Of a stretch of 64,000 nt of DNA, positions 45,135 to 54,470 are shown piece by piece. Origin of the DNA: Bacteroidota bacterium (GTDB taxonomy: Bacteria; Bacteroidota; Bacteroidia; Flavobacteriales_D; Sanyastnellaceae). The stretch lies in assembly GCA_027624855.1 (NCBI GenBank), contig JAQBTQ010000004.1, positions 1 to 64,000 of the forward strand, written 5' to 3'. Position numbers and translations under genes: made by a program. A model generated the notes under the pieces. That model made no database searches. It worked only from the letters and a program-made list of their open reading frames with translations, and was not told the DNA's origin. Within the stretch, counting starts at the first letter, position 1. Every line of letters starts with the position of its first letter.

Positions 45135-45249
45135 GGCTTGGTTCTTGTCTATGTCTTAGCAGGATTGTGAAATTGTCTCAAAATCGATGACAATCAATCA
45201 TCCTAAAATCTTTGTGATTATCTTTAACGTGAAAATAGAATCAGCAGTA

Positions 45250-45690
45250 ATGAAACAGTTTTTGACAGCATGTTTGCTCTTTGCGGGCTTGGCAACAGCC
45301 GTTGCACAGGGACCTTCCATCACCTTGGATAAGGATGTTCATGATTATGGAACCATCACTCAAGGAGCCGACGGAGGATGCCAATTTACCGTTACCAATG
45401 ACGGTACTGAACCTTTGGTGATTACCCGGTGCAAGGGTTCTTGCGGATGTACCGTGCCCAAGTGCGACAAAGACCCCATCATGCCCGGAGCTACATCGGT
45501 CATCAATGTCCGATATGACACCAAGCGGATTGGCCCAATCAACAAAAGCGTAACCATCACTTCAAACGCTACCAATGAGCCAACCAAAGTGATTCGAATC
45601 AAAGGAAAAGTTGAAGCGGCTGATGCCGGAGGAACGGGAGGAGCTCCTGTAAAGCCAACATCGGTAGGTGCGCCCTTGAATAAAGAGTAA
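45250..45690 (+). CDS. Secreted DUF1573 protein
   Basis: The start at 45250 gives 146 residues, with a signal peptide to about residue 20 (ATAVAQ). One DUF1573 Ig-like domain follows: HDYGTITQGADGGCQFTVTN, ITRCKGSCGCTVPKCDKDP and RYDTKRIGPINKSVTITSN. The Cys motif SCGCT is the family hallmark. The end is Gly/Pro/Val-rich and flexible. Members occur in many copies in Bacteroidetes; function is unknown, with periplasmic or outer-surface location likely. Terminators flank it on both sides, so it is transcribed alone. Confidence 0.9.
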   Translation: MKQFLTACLLFAGLATAVAQGPSITLDKDVHDYGTITQGADGGCQFTVTNDGTEPLVITRCKGSCGCTVPKCDKDPIMPGATSVINVRYDTKRIGPINKSVTITSNATNEPTKVIRIKGKVEAADAGGTGGAPVKPTSVGAPLNKE

Positions 45691-45721
45691 ATCAATTAAA
45701 TAGGCAGATGCCTTTTTAAAT

Positions 45722-45759
45722 GAAGTCGTTCACCTTCTGGGCTGAGCGACTTCTTTTTT
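45722..45759 (+). terminator. Terminator after the DUF1573 gene
   Basis: GAAGTCG (45722-45728) pairs with CGACTTC (45747-45753). The inner TCA/TGA extends the stem, and a run of Ts follows. It separates the DUF1573 gene from valS. Confidence 0.88.
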
Positions 45760-45794
45760 ATGCGAATTTTGCCACACCCAACGGTGAAACATAG

Positions 45795-48428
45795 ATGGAA
45801 ATCCCAACGACTTATAACCCTCAAGCTAGCGAAGATAAATGGTATGCCTACTGGTTAGAGCATGGATTTTTTGAATCAAAGCCCGATGATCGTGAGCCTT
45901 ACACTGTCGTCATTCCACCTCCAAATGTGACGGGTGTATTGCACATGGGACACATGTTGAACAATACGATTCAGGATGTTTTGGTACGGCGGGCACGCAT
46001 GAAGGGTAAAAATGCTTGCTGGGTTCCTGGCACAGATCATGCTTCGATTGCAACCGAAGCGAAGGTGGTCAGGAGGTTGAGGGAAAAGGGCATCAAAAAG
46101 TCCGACTTGACCCGTGATGGGTTTTTAGAACACGCCTGGGAATGGACACATGAGCATGGTGGTATCATTCTTGAGCAGCTGAAAAAACTTGGAGCGAGTT
46201 GTGATTGGTCCCGCACCCGGTTTACTATGGATGAGGAATACTACGATGGAGTCATCGACACATTCATCGATTTGTACCGAAAAGGACTCATTTATCGCGG
46301 GGAACGAATGGTTCATTGGGATCCCGTGGCGCAAACTGCGCTGAGTGACGAGGAGGTCCTTCACACGGAGGAACATGGAAAGTTGTATTACGTCCGTTAT
46401 GCCATACAAGATGCTTCTGACGAGTATTTGACGATTGCGACGACGAGGCCAGAAACCATCATGGGTGATACGGCAATATGTATTCACCCAGAAGATGATC
46501 GATTTACCCATTTGCATGGAAAACGGGCCCATGTTCCAATGACCGATCGCACAGTGCCCATCATTTTGGATGAATACGTCGATCGAGAATTTGGAACCGG
46601 ATGCCTGAAGGTGACTCCTGCACATGATGTGAATGACTATGAATTGGGCCAAAAGCACGGATTGGAATCCATTGACATCTTCAATGCAGACGGCACACTG
46701 AATGCCTTTGGGGGTCCATTCGAAGGCAAAGACCGATTCGAGGTGAGAAAAGCCGTTGAAACCACCTTGAAGGAATCGGGAAACCTGGTTAAAACAGAAG
46801 AGTACACCAATAGCGTTGGGCGTTCTGAACGAACGAATGCCGTCATCGAGCCACGACTATCTCTTCAATGGTTTCTATCGATGGAGGCACTGTCGAAGCC
46901 TGCACTTGAGCATGTAATGGACGATACGATTCGGTTCTATCCGTCGAAATTCAAGAACAGCTATCGGCATTGGATGGAAAATGTCAAAGATTGGTGCATC
47001 AGTCGTCAACTTTGGTGGGGGCATCAAATTCCGGCATGGTTCTATGGTAATGGAGAAAACGACTTTGTGGTTGCGAAAACATCCACTGAGGCCTTGACTT
47101 TGGCCCGGGAGAAATCCGGTCAACCGGATTTGTTGGAATCACAACTTAAACAGGATGAGGACGTAATGGATACTTGGTTTAGCAGTTGGCTTTGGCCAAT
47201 CCAAGTATTTGACGGATTGAAGTCCGAAGAAGAGGTCTCCTATTATTACCCCACTGCGGATTTGGTAACTGCACCAGAAATCATGTTTTTCTGGGTTGCT
47301 CGCATGATCATAGCAGGATATGAATACCGCGGAAAGGAGCCCTTTAAAAACGTCTACTACACGGGCATTGTGCGAGACAAGCAAGGGAGGAAAATGTCCA
47401 AAAGCTTAGGGAACAGCCCTGATCCCATTGAGTTGATGAATCAATATGGCGCGGATGGGGTTCGGGTTGGAATGCTCCTGACATCGCCTGCAGGCAACGA
47501 TTTGCCTTTCGATGAAAAGCTTTGCGAACAAGGACGAAACTTTGCCAATAAAATTTGGAACGCTTTTCGATTGACGCAGAGTTGGGAGGTTGACGACCAA
47601 TCAGCCGTTCCAGAGTCTTCGTCAATTGCAGTGCGCTGGATGCGAGCACGTGTTCAACAAGTGTTGGCTGAGCTCGACGAGCAATTTGTAGATTTTCGAT
47701 TGAGTGAAGCGTTGATGAATCTTTATCGTCTGGTGTGGGATGACTTTTGCAGCTGGTATTTGGAATTGATTAAGCCGCCCTTTGGCCAGCCCATCGACGC
47801 AAAGACAATGGAGGAAACCAAGGAAATTTTCGAAGATTTGCTCAAAATGCTTCATCCATTCATGCCTTTTCAGACGGAGGAGATTTGGCATTGGATTGGA
47901 GCGCGTGCGGATGCAAAAGATGCGCTGTGCATCGCGAATTGGCCTGACAGAGGTCCAGTGAGTGACCCTGAAGTATTGTCGGCGTCAGAAGGCTTAAAGC
48001 AAGTCGTCACGGAAATTCGAAACATTCGCAAGCAGAATCAGATTGCTATTCGGGAGTCGCTTCAATTATGCGTTCAAATCGGTGATGGCTATCCTGAAAT
48101 GTTTGAATCGGCCATATTGAAGTTGGGGAACTTGAGTCAGATTGACCGGGTGAATGAAAAAGTGCCCAACGCGTTCGGCTTCATATTTGGCACATCTTCA
48201 TTCTTCATTCCTTTCGGTGATGCAGTCGATGTTGAAGCAGAGAAGGAAAAAATCCAAAAGGAAATGCATCATTTGCGAGGGTTTCTCAAGGCGGTCCAAG
48301 GGAAATTGTCGAATGCGAGGTTTGTGGAAAACGCACCACCTCAAGTCGTGGAATTGGAGCGCAAAAAAGAATCCGATGCCTTGGCTAAGCTATCAGTCCT
48401 TGAGGATAAAATGCGGGAATTGAGTTAA
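45795..48428 (+). CDS. valS: Valyl-tRNA synthetase
   Basis: Class I synthetase. HIGH-type motif HMGHM near residue 53, the editing domain at about 200-340 ([12 protein letters not shown]), KMSKS at about 535-540 ([10 protein letters not shown]), an anticodon-binding helical domain, and a C-terminal coiled coil (about 810-877) are all present. The length of 877 residues is standard. It may be the first gene before the light/flavin operon: the next start lies 39 bases downstream with no terminator in between. Confidence 0.97.
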   Translation: MEIPTTYNPQASEDKWYAYWLEHGFFESKPDDREPYTVVIPPPNVTGVLHMGHMLNNTIQDVLVRRARMKGKNACWVPGTDHASIATEAKVVRRLREKGIKKSDLTRDGFLEHAWEWTHEHGGIILEQLKKLGASCDWSRTRFTMDEEYYDGVIDTFIDLYRKGLIYRGERMVHWDPVAQTALSDEEVLHTEEHGKLYYVRYAIQDASDEYLTIATTRPETIMGDTAICIHPEDDRFTHLHGKRAHVPMTDRTVPIILDEYVDREFGTGCLKVTPAHDVNDYELGQKHGLESIDIFNADGTLNAFGGPFEGKDRFEVRKAVETTLKESGNLVKTEEYTNSVGRSERTNAVIEPRLSLQWFLSMEALSKPALEHVMDDTIRFYPSKFKNSYRHWMENVKDWCISRQLWWGHQIPAWFYGNGENDFVVAKTSTEALTLAREKSGQPDLLESQLKQDEDVMDTWFSSWLWPIQVFDGLKSEEEVSYYYPTADLVTAPEIMFFWVARMIIAGYEYRGKEPFKNVYYTGIVRDKQGRKMSKSLGNSPDPIELMNQYGADGVRVGMLLTSPAGNDLPFDEKLCEQGRNFANKIWNAFRLTQSWEVDDQSAVPESSSIAVRWMRARVQQVLAELDEQFVDFRLSEALMNLYRLVWDDFCSWYLELIKPPFGQPIDAKTMEETKEIFEDLLKMLHPFMPFQTEEIWHWIGARADAKDALCIANWPDRGPVSDPEVLSASEGLKQVVTEIRNIRKQNQIAIRESLQLCVQIGDGYPEMFESAILKLGNLSQIDRVNEKVPNAFGFIFGTSSFFIPFGDAVDVEAEKEKIQKEMHHLRGFLKAVQGKLSNARFVENAPPQVVELERKKESDALAKLSVLEDKMRELS

Positions 48429-48467
48429 TTCATGCGAACACAACCCGACTGGGATTGTTGTAGTCCC

Positions 48468-48647
48468 ATGTTTGGTTTATTCAAGAAAGATCCTTTGATT
48501 TCTTTGCAGAAGCGTCATGCTGCTGCATTGTCGGAAGCCCATCGACTAAGTACCATCGACCGCTCTCAATCTGATTCGTTAATGGTCAAGGCCGCTGAAT
48601 TGGAAGAAGAGATTGCACTCTTGATCGAAAAGAGAAAAGATGCCTGA
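48468..48647 (+). CDS. Lacal_2735-type small protein
   Basis: 59 residues from the ATG at 48468: MFGLFKKDPL, then a helix with EAHRLSTIDRSQSDSL and a charged coiled end. The MFGLFKK start and the LSxxDRxxSD signature fit the Lacal_2735 family, known from Flavobacteriia as a small conserved protein of unknown function. Its end overlaps the SDR gene by 8 bases, so translation is coupled. A longer frame from 48432 adds 12 unconserved residues and is rejected. Confidence 0.75.
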   Translation: MFGLFKKDPLISLQKRHAAALSEAHRLSTIDRSQSDSLMVKAAELEEEIALLIEKRKDA

Positions 48648-49350
48648 GTCAACGCAACGAACCATCGCGGTTATTGGCGACTCTCGTGGGGTGGGCGCGG
48701 CTATTCGGTCCCAGCTTTTGCTTGATGGGCATCGGGTGATTGGTGTGTCAAGAACCGGAGTCAGTGAAGTCCATTCCTCCTATCAAAGTCTCATTTTTGA
48801 TGCAGTGGCTCATCCGTGCGATTTATCCAACTTTGCGGAACGACTTGATGGCCTCGTGTATTGTCCGGGTACCATTCGATTGAAGCCATTGAAGGGGTTA
48901 AAGCGCGAACATTTTCAAGAAGACTTTGAAGTGAATGCTTGGGGTGCGGTCCAGTCCATTCAAGCAAATCTCGGCTTGTTGCAGAAAGCGGAAAAATCAT
49001 CGATTGTTCTTTTTAGTACGGTGGCGGTTCAAACGGGCATGCCATATCATTCAAGTGTCGCAATGGCGAAAGGTGCTATTGAAGGATTGACCAAGTCTTT
49101 GGCAGCGGAGTTTGCCCCGAATATTCGGGTCAATGCCATTGCGCCTTCCATGACAGCCACTTCACTGGCTGAACCCTTTTTATCATCCGATGTGAAAGCG
49201 AATGCAGCCGCAGAAAGGCACCCATTGAAAATCATCGGCAGTGCGTCTGGTGTTGGGTCTTTAGCGTGCTGGTTAGTTAGTGAGGAGGCGGCTTTCGTAA
49301 GCGGTCAAATTTATGGAATGGACGGAGGGATTGGAAGCCTTCGCACGTGA
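48640..49350 (+). CDS. SDR-family protein lacking the catalytic tyrosine
   Basis: Rossmann fold with the cofactor loop GDSRGVG (13-19), Asn99 in the NAW segment and Ser126 in LFSTVAV. At the YxxxK site the sequence is SSVAMAKGAIEGL: Lys144 is present, but the residue four before it is Val140, not Tyr. The family is otherwise normal (RVNAIAPSMTATSLA, GQIYGMDGG). Normal SDR oxidoreduction is therefore unlikely. It could bind NAD(P)(H) or a pterin without turnover, or use a different acid. It overlaps both neighbours and opens the photolyase-type operon. Confidence 0.88.
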   Translation: MPESTQRTIAVIGDSRGVGAAIRSQLLLDGHRVIGVSRTGVSEVHSSYQSLIFDAVAHPCDLSNFAERLDGLVYCPGTIRLKPLKGLKREHFQEDFEVNAWGAVQSIQANLGLLQKAEKSSIVLFSTVAVQTGMPYHSSVAMAKGAIEGLTKSLAAEFAPNIRVNAIAPSMTATSLAEPFLSSDVKANAAAERHPLKIIGSASGVGSLACWLVSEEAAFVSGQIYGMDGGIGSLRT

Positions 49351-50030
49351 TGGATTTTACGACGGTAAGCGACCTGGATCTGGAATTGATGCCCCGAAGA
49401 AAGCGCGGACGCCTCGTCAACAGCCTGAGTGGTTTCAAAAGCGCCAATTTGCTCGGAAGCATCAGCGATTCTGGAGTCTACAATTTGTCGATCGTCAGTT
49501 CGGTGGTTCACTTGGGTTCAGACCCAGCGCTGTTGGGTTTGGTTTTTAGGCCTCCCGTACCAAAGGATCGTGGAAGTCATTCGTATTGGAACATACGCGA
49601 GACGGGTTGTTTCACCTTGAATCATGTCCCTTCTTCCATGACCAAGATGGCTCATCAAGCGAGCGCTCGCTACGAAGAAGCGATTAGCGAGTTTGATGTG
49701 TTGGGATTGACTCCCATTTTGCGCTGTGGTTTTGAAGCACCAGCGGTAGAGGAGTGCCCGGTGCGCATAGGACTCGAACGCGTTGAGGAATGGGAAATCC
49801 CTCAAAATCGATGTCGTTTTGTGGTAGCGCAGATTCGCTGGGCGGAATTCCAAACCAGCGCGTGGGCAAATGATGGATATTTGGATATTGAGGCCATGGA
49901 TGTGGTTGCCTTGAGTTCATTGGACGGATATCATCGAACCGAAAAAATCCATCGATTGGGATACGCCAAACCCTCCATGTTTCCACCAGAAGAAATGCTT
50001 GAGTTCAAGTCCGGATGGTCTGATTCGTGA
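49350..50030 (+). CDS. Flavin reductase-like FMN-binding protein
   Basis: 226 residues from the ATG at 49350, which shares one base with the SDR stop (TGATG junction). The split-barrel FMN-binding fold is seen in NLSIVSSVVHLGSDPALLGLV and the later ETGCFTLNHVP. The family includes flavin reductases and flavoprotein oxygenases that supply reduced flavin. Next to two photolyase/cryptochrome genes, a role in keeping FAD reduced or handling flavin is a reasonable inference. A small nitroreductase-like oxidase is an alternative. Confidence 0.85.
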   Translation: MDFTTVSDLDLELMPRRKRGRLVNSLSGFKSANLLGSISDSGVYNLSIVSSVVHLGSDPALLGLVFRPPVPKDRGSHSYWNIRETGCFTLNHVPSSMTKMAHQASARYEEAISEFDVLGLTPILRCGFEAPAVEECPVRIGLERVEEWEIPQNRCRFVVAQIRWAEFQTSAWANDGYLDIEAMDVVALSSLDGYHRTEKIHRLGYAKPSMFPPEEMLEFKSGWSDS

Positions 50031-50075
50031 GGATAATAATGTTGAATTTTAGGTTAATTCAACGAAATTTGAACC

Positions 50076-50963
50076 ATGACTACCGCTGAATCTAAACCGT
50101 TGAACCTGGATCACACCTTGTTGCATCATGAGGTAATTGCCCAAAATCCGGATGCTCCATGGTTGGTTTTCGTTCACGGAGCGGGAGGAAGCATCAGGAC
50201 TTGGAAGTTTCAGATTGATGCCTTTGCACCTCATTACCGCTTGTTATTGATCGATTTGCGAGATCACGGGAACAGTAAGGACATTCTTCCAGCATTTCCT
50301 GCTTATGATTTTGACATCGTCGCCAAGGATATTTTGGTTTTGTTAGATCACTTAGGCATCCGCAAGGCCCATTTCATGAGTTTGAGTATTGGCAGTGTGA
50401 TTCTTCAAAAGATTGACATAGAACGGCCGGAATTGGTTGATCGTATGATTATGGCGGGCGCTATTTTTGATGGTAGCAAAATGATGCACTGGTTTGTCCA
50501 TTCCGGCAAGGTATTGAGTTTCATTTTGCCTTATCAAGCCTTGTACTGGTTGTTCAGCTTTATCGTTTTGCCTCGGAGAAATCATCGATTGAGTCGGTAC
50601 ATATTCCGCAGACAAAGCAAACGGCTCTCAACCCGTGAATACTTGAAATGGATTGAGTTGTACAAACCATTTTTTGCCTTGATTAAGGATTACGTAAACC
50701 GTCCCGTCCTTAAAAAGGGACTGGTGGTCATGGGAAGTCAAGACCATATTTTTTTCGGTGCAGCCAAACGATTTACTGACATTCAGAAGAATATGAGACT
50801 TGCTGTCATTGAAAATTGCGGGCATGTCTGCAGCATTGAAGCACCGGAAATTTTCAATGAGTTGGTTTTGCGCTTTTTGAAAGATGAAGAAGTTCCTCAT
50901 TCGGTAGTAGCAAAGCCGGTCCCGATGCGATGGTCAGAGTTGAAGGCACTTCAAAAGGCTTGA
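50076..50963 (+). CDS. Alpha/beta hydrolase
   Basis: 295 residues. The oxyanion loop HGAGG (34-38), the nucleophile elbow SLSIG with Ser104 (first Gly of GxSxG is Ser), an acid in GSQDHIFF and a His in CGHVCSIE form a complete triad. A lid region (about 150-200) is hydrophobic and basic. The fold is of the esterase/epoxide-hydrolase type; substrate unknown. It sits 46 bases after the flavin reductase gene and 34 bases before the DUF2256 gene, inside the photolyase operon. Confidence 0.9.
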   Translation: MTTAESKPLNLDHTLLHHEVIAQNPDAPWLVFVHGAGGSIRTWKFQIDAFAPHYRLLLIDLRDHGNSKDILPAFPAYDFDIVAKDILVLLDHLGIRKAHFMSLSIGSVILQKIDIERPELVDRMIMAGAIFDGSKMMHWFVHSGKVLSFILPYQALYWLFSFIVLPRRNHRLSRYIFRRQSKRLSTREYLKWIELYKPFFALIKDYVNRPVLKKGLVVMGSQDHIFFGAAKRFTDIQKNMRLAVIENCGHVCSIEAPEIFNELVLRFLKDEEVPHSVVAKPVPMRWSELKALQKA

Positions 50964-50996
50964 AAAACCTTTCATCCGGCGGATGGTTATATCCGT

Positions 50997-51134
50997 GTGC
51001 GTAGAAGTCAGTTTCCAGAAGACAAAATTTGCGTTGTTTGCCAACGTCCCTTTTCATGGCGCAAGAAATGGGAGCGCTGTTGGGACGAAGTGCGTTATTG
51101 CTCGAATCGTTGTCGCAATGCCAAACAGCCATGA
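50997..51134 (+). CDS. DUF2256 zinc-binding mini-protein
   Basis: 45 residues, likely from GTG at 50997 (no ATG in the frame). The chain carries [18 protein letters not shown] and [12 protein letters not shown]: two CxxC-type pairs and the WRKKW core typical of DUF2256, a small zinc-ribbon family often linked to photolyase genes. Its stop overlaps the photolyase ATG (ATGA). The preceding hydrolase stop is in the same frame, 33 bases earlier. Its small size means automated gene calls could easily miss it. Confidence 0.85.
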   Translation: MRRSQFPEDKICVVCQRPFSWRKKWERCWDEVRYCSNRCRNAKQP

Positions 51135-52723
51135 GGGATGAATATTCGATAGCGGATTGCACCGATTTAAGGCCTGCAATTGAGGTAAGTCTAGTTTGTG
51201 GCGACCAATTGAATACGAACCATTCGTGGTTCGGCGATTCGGCACATCCCGACCGGTTATTTGTATTGATGGAGGTTCGCTCTGAGACGGATTACGCGCG
51301 ACATCACATCCAAAAAGTGGTGGCTTTCTTCGGAGCCATGCGATTGTTTGCTAGGTCGCTCAGAAATGCGGGACATCGTGTTCATTACTTAGCCCTCGAC
51401 GATCCCATGAATGGGCAATCCTTTCCAGCAAATCTTGATTGGATTTGTAAGGAAACGGGCGCCCAACGGTTCAATTGGCAGCGTCCAGATGAGTATCGGT
51501 TGGATAGCATATTGAGAGAGTTCGCGTCCCGGTGCCAAGAACAGGGACTTGAAGTGAAAGAGTATGATACGGAGCATTTTTATACCCAAAGGGACGAACT
51601 GGCCATCTACTTTCAGGGAAAGAAGACGTATCGGCTGGAAAATTTTTATCGGTCCATGAGGAAAAAGCATCAGGTGTTGTTGGATGCTGTCGGGGAACCG
51701 GAAGGTGGACAATGGAATTTTGATGCAAACAATCGGCAAAAACTCCCAGCTGATCATGTGGTGCCTCCACCAAAACTCTTTCATCGAAACGTCACTTCCT
51801 TGGTTGCCATGCTTCAAAGTTGCGGAGTCGAAACCGTTGGAGAGCTCAACCCGGATGATTGGGGTTGGCCATTGACAAGATCGGAGGGTTTGGAGTTATT
51901 GGATTACTTCGTCGCGGTTTTGCTTCCTCGATTCGGTGATTTTCAAGATGCATTGACTACCTCGAGTTGGAGCGTGTATCATTCTCGGCTGAGTTTTTTG
52001 CTCAATTCGAAGTTGTTGAGTCCAAAAGAGGTAGTGCTTGCTGTGGAGTCGAACTGGCGAATGGACAAACAGCGCATAGGAATTTCACAGGTAGAAGGTT
52101 TCATCCGTCAAATCATCGGATGGAGAGAGTACATGCGTGGGGTCTATTGGGCACATATGCCAGCATACGGAAAGTTGAATTTTTTCAATCACCAACGAAA
52201 ACTCCCGGATTGGTTTTGGACAGGCAACACCAAAATGAAATGCTTGTCCCATGCCATTGGCCAAACCATGGAATTTGCCTATGCCCACCATATTCAGCGG
52301 TTGATGGTTACGGGCAATTTCTTGTTGCTCGCTGGAATCCATCCCGATGAAGTGGACGCCTGGTATTTGGGAGTCTACATCGATGCATTGGAATGGGTCG
52401 AAATCACGAATACTCGGGGAATGAGTCAATTCGCCGATGGTGGAATCGTTGGATCAAAGCCCTATGTGAGCAGTGCGCAATACCTCAAAAAGATGGGGCC
52501 CTATTGTAAAAATTGCCATTACAAAGCGGATGAAAAAACCGGAGACCGAGCTTGTCCTTTCAATGGACTGTATTGGGATTTTCACGCTAGACACCGCGAA
52601 GTTTTATCGCGGAATCCGCGCATCGGAATGGTCTATCGGACTTGGGATAAAATGGCTCCAGAAAAGCAGCAGTCCCTATTGGAAACAGCAGCAATGAACC
52701 TGGAACGAATTGAAAAATTATAA
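51131..52723 (+). CDS. FeS-type photolyase (deoxyribodipyrimidine photolyase-related, (6-4) class)
   Basis: 530 residues from the ATG at 51131. The FeS bacterial cryptochrome/photolyase class is shown by SLVCGDQLN at the start and by four Cys suited to a 4Fe-4S cluster: Cys371, Cys459 and Cys462 (CKNC) and Cys475 ([11 protein letters not shown]). FAD-binding helices lie at about 280-440. The best-studied relative, PhrB, repairs (6-4) photoproducts. The ATGA overlap with DUF2256 argues for joint synthesis. The N-terminal extension of the longer frame overlaps DUF2256 and is rejected. Confidence 0.94.
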   Translation: MRDEYSIADCTDLRPAIEVSLVCGDQLNTNHSWFGDSAHPDRLFVLMEVRSETDYARHHIQKVVAFFGAMRLFARSLRNAGHRVHYLALDDPMNGQSFPANLDWICKETGAQRFNWQRPDEYRLDSILREFASRCQEQGLEVKEYDTEHFYTQRDELAIYFQGKKTYRLENFYRSMRKKHQVLLDAVGEPEGGQWNFDANNRQKLPADHVVPPPKLFHRNVTSLVAMLQSCGVETVGELNPDDWGWPLTRSEGLELLDYFVAVLLPRFGDFQDALTTSSWSVYHSRLSFLLNSKLLSPKEVVLAVESNWRMDKQRIGISQVEGFIRQIIGWREYMRGVYWAHMPAYGKLNFFNHQRKLPDWFWTGNTKMKCLSHAIGQTMEFAYAHHIQRLMVTGNFLLLAGIHPDEVDAWYLGVYIDALEWVEITNTRGMSQFADGGIVGSKPYVSSAQYLKKMGPYCKNCHYKADEKTGDRACPFNGLYWDFHARHREVLSRNPRIGMVYRTWDKMAPEKQQSLLETAAMNLERIEKL

Positions 52724-54018
52724 TGCGAGCGCTGTATTGGTTTCGAGAAGATCTCAGATTACAGGATAATCCTGCACTTCAAGCGTGTTGTGAGACCGCA
52801 GATGAGGTCGTTTTTGCATTCGTCGTTCCAGAGGGAAAGAAATGGAGTCGCAGCCAGGAGCGATCAGGATTGCATCGCAGACAATTCATGTGGGAGTCGC
52901 TCTTTGCTTTGAATGCGTCGCTTGAAGCCCACGGAAACACCCTTTTTGTGTTGGAAGGAGATCCGGTTGAATGCATTTCAGATTGGGCGCGAGAATCCGA
53001 ATGCGACCATATCTTCTCTCAAACGTGCCATAGCCACGATGAAAAGGAAACCGCGAATCGCATTGCGGAGCTCATGCCACATACTTGCATCGAAGGAAAT
53101 ACCTTAATTCATCCTTCGGACCTGACATTTGATTTATCGGATTTGCCAGATGTTTTTTCGCGATTTCGCAATCGCGTTGAAAAGGGCGGTTTGAAGGTGC
53201 GCGAGGTTCAAGAAGGCCCAAAGATTCCCAGTTTGCCTTCGTCAATTCCTCGAGCAAAGGCGTTCCTTGTTCCTTCAAGGAAACAGGCAGTTTCAGACAA
53301 GTTCTTACAATTTCAAGGAGGCGAGAGCGCTGGATGGAAGCGATTGAACCACTATTTCGACTCTACTCGAGGCCTGAGTACCTATAAGCAAACACGGAAT
53401 GGGCTGCTGGGTTGGGATTACTCCAGTAAATTCAGTCCCTGGCTGGCATGGGGATGCTTGAGTTCGAGGTCCATTTATCACGCCATTCGGCGATATGAAG
53501 AAAAATTTAGCGCCAATGAAAGCACGTATTGGTTGATTTTTGAGCTGCTATGGAGGGACTATTTCCGGTTTGTTTCAATACAGAACGGACGCAACATGTG
53601 GCGTTCTTTTGGATTGAAGCCTGATGCTCCTCGGATTTCAAACCATGATGAAGATCGATTTCAATCCTGGTGTGCGGGTTTGACCAAAAATGATTTTGTG
53701 AATGCTAACATGCATGAATTGCGCTTGACAGGCTTCATGTCGAATCGCGGGAGACAAAATGCAGCTTCATATGCGGTTCATGATTTGGGACTGGACTGGC
53801 GAATATGCGCTGCTTGGTTCGAATACCACCTGATAGATTTTGATCCTTGTAGCAACACGGGAAATTGGCTTTATGTTGCTGGCCTAGGAAATGATCCTCG
53901 TCCACAACGGCGATTCGATGTGGAATGGCAGGCGAATCAGTACGATCCAGAAGGCGATTTCACACGGTTTTGGATGGAACAAGGACAGGACTTCCCCTTG
54001 GAATCAGGAGGTGAGTAA
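52723..54018 (+). CDS. DASH-family cryptochrome
   Basis: 431 residues with an N-terminal antenna domain (LYWFREDLRLQDNPAL) and an FAD domain with LLWRDYFRF, TGFMSNRGRQNAASY and NTGNWLYVAGLGNDPR. These are standard CRY-DASH marks. CRY-DASH proteins repair cyclobutane dimers in single-stranded DNA and may signal blue light. The ATG shares one base with the stop of the FeS photolyase. With that neighbour the cell has two photolyase-type enzymes in one transcript. Confidence 0.96.
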   Translation: MRALYWFREDLRLQDNPALQACCETADEVVFAFVVPEGKKWSRSQERSGLHRRQFMWESLFALNASLEAHGNTLFVLEGDPVECISDWARESECDHIFSQTCHSHDEKETANRIAELMPHTCIEGNTLIHPSDLTFDLSDLPDVFSRFRNRVEKGGLKVREVQEGPKIPSLPSSIPRAKAFLVPSRKQAVSDKFLQFQGGESAGWKRLNHYFDSTRGLSTYKQTRNGLLGWDYSSKFSPWLAWGCLSSRSIYHAIRRYEEKFSANESTYWLIFELLWRDYFRFVSIQNGRNMWRSFGLKPDAPRISNHDEDRFQSWCAGLTKNDFVNANMHELRLTGFMSNRGRQNAASYAVHDLGLDWRICAAWFEYHLIDFDPCSNTGNWLYVAGLGNDPRPQRRFDVEWQANQYDPEGDFTRFWMEQGQDFPLESGGE

Positions 54019-54470
54019 TGGGGTTTTGGAACGTTACATACAATGATTCCAGTCGGTGGGAGGCAGTTGAATCCATCGCAGGACCTAGGATTCCATTTTG
54101 GAGGGGAATCCGGGAAACGTTTGCAGGACGGCCACTTGGTTCTCCGCGAGTTAACCTTGTTCGAATTAAGGGGTTGGAGGATTTGCAGGCGGAACGACTA
54201 GAGAATGGGGAACGTAGTGCAATCAACTTTTTGCGAACTCAATCGGGATTCATTGCCTTTACAAAAATCCGATTGGAGGTGTATGCGATTCCGTTCCAAC
54301 ATGATGAATGGTGCATGCAAACAGAACCAGCAGACGGAGTAGAACAATTGCTCAAGTTCAATCGAAAAAATCAATGCATTCAATTTCATGTTGAAGCGTC
54401 GGCCTCAGCATTCGATGAATTGAAGAATTGGTTGAATCGATTTAGCCAGATCGATCAAACGAACGGTTAA
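54018..54470 (+). CDS. Unrecognised protein closing the photolyase operon
   Basis: 150 residues, ATG sharing one base with the CRY-DASH stop. No signal peptide or membrane segment. It begins MGFWNVTYNDSSRWEAVESI and holds a basic middle (RGIRETFAGRPLGSPRVNLVRI) followed by aromatic strands. It may be a small alpha/beta fold that binds nucleic acid or a protein partner. The translational link suggests it works with the cryptochrome. It overlaps the convergent peroxiredoxin gene end by 4 bases. Confidence 0.7.
   Translation: MGFWNVTYNDSSRWEAVESIAGPRIPFWRGIRETFAGRPLGSPRVNLVRIKGLEDLQAERLENGERSAINFLRTQSGFIAFTKIRLEVYAIPFQHDEWCMQTEPADGVEQLLKFNRKNQCIQFHVEASASAFDELKNWLNRFSQIDQTNG

Noticed and set aside
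51029-51130. N-terminal extension of the FeS photolyase
   Set aside because: It overlaps the DUF2256 gene in another frame; the ATGA start at 51131 fits the family.
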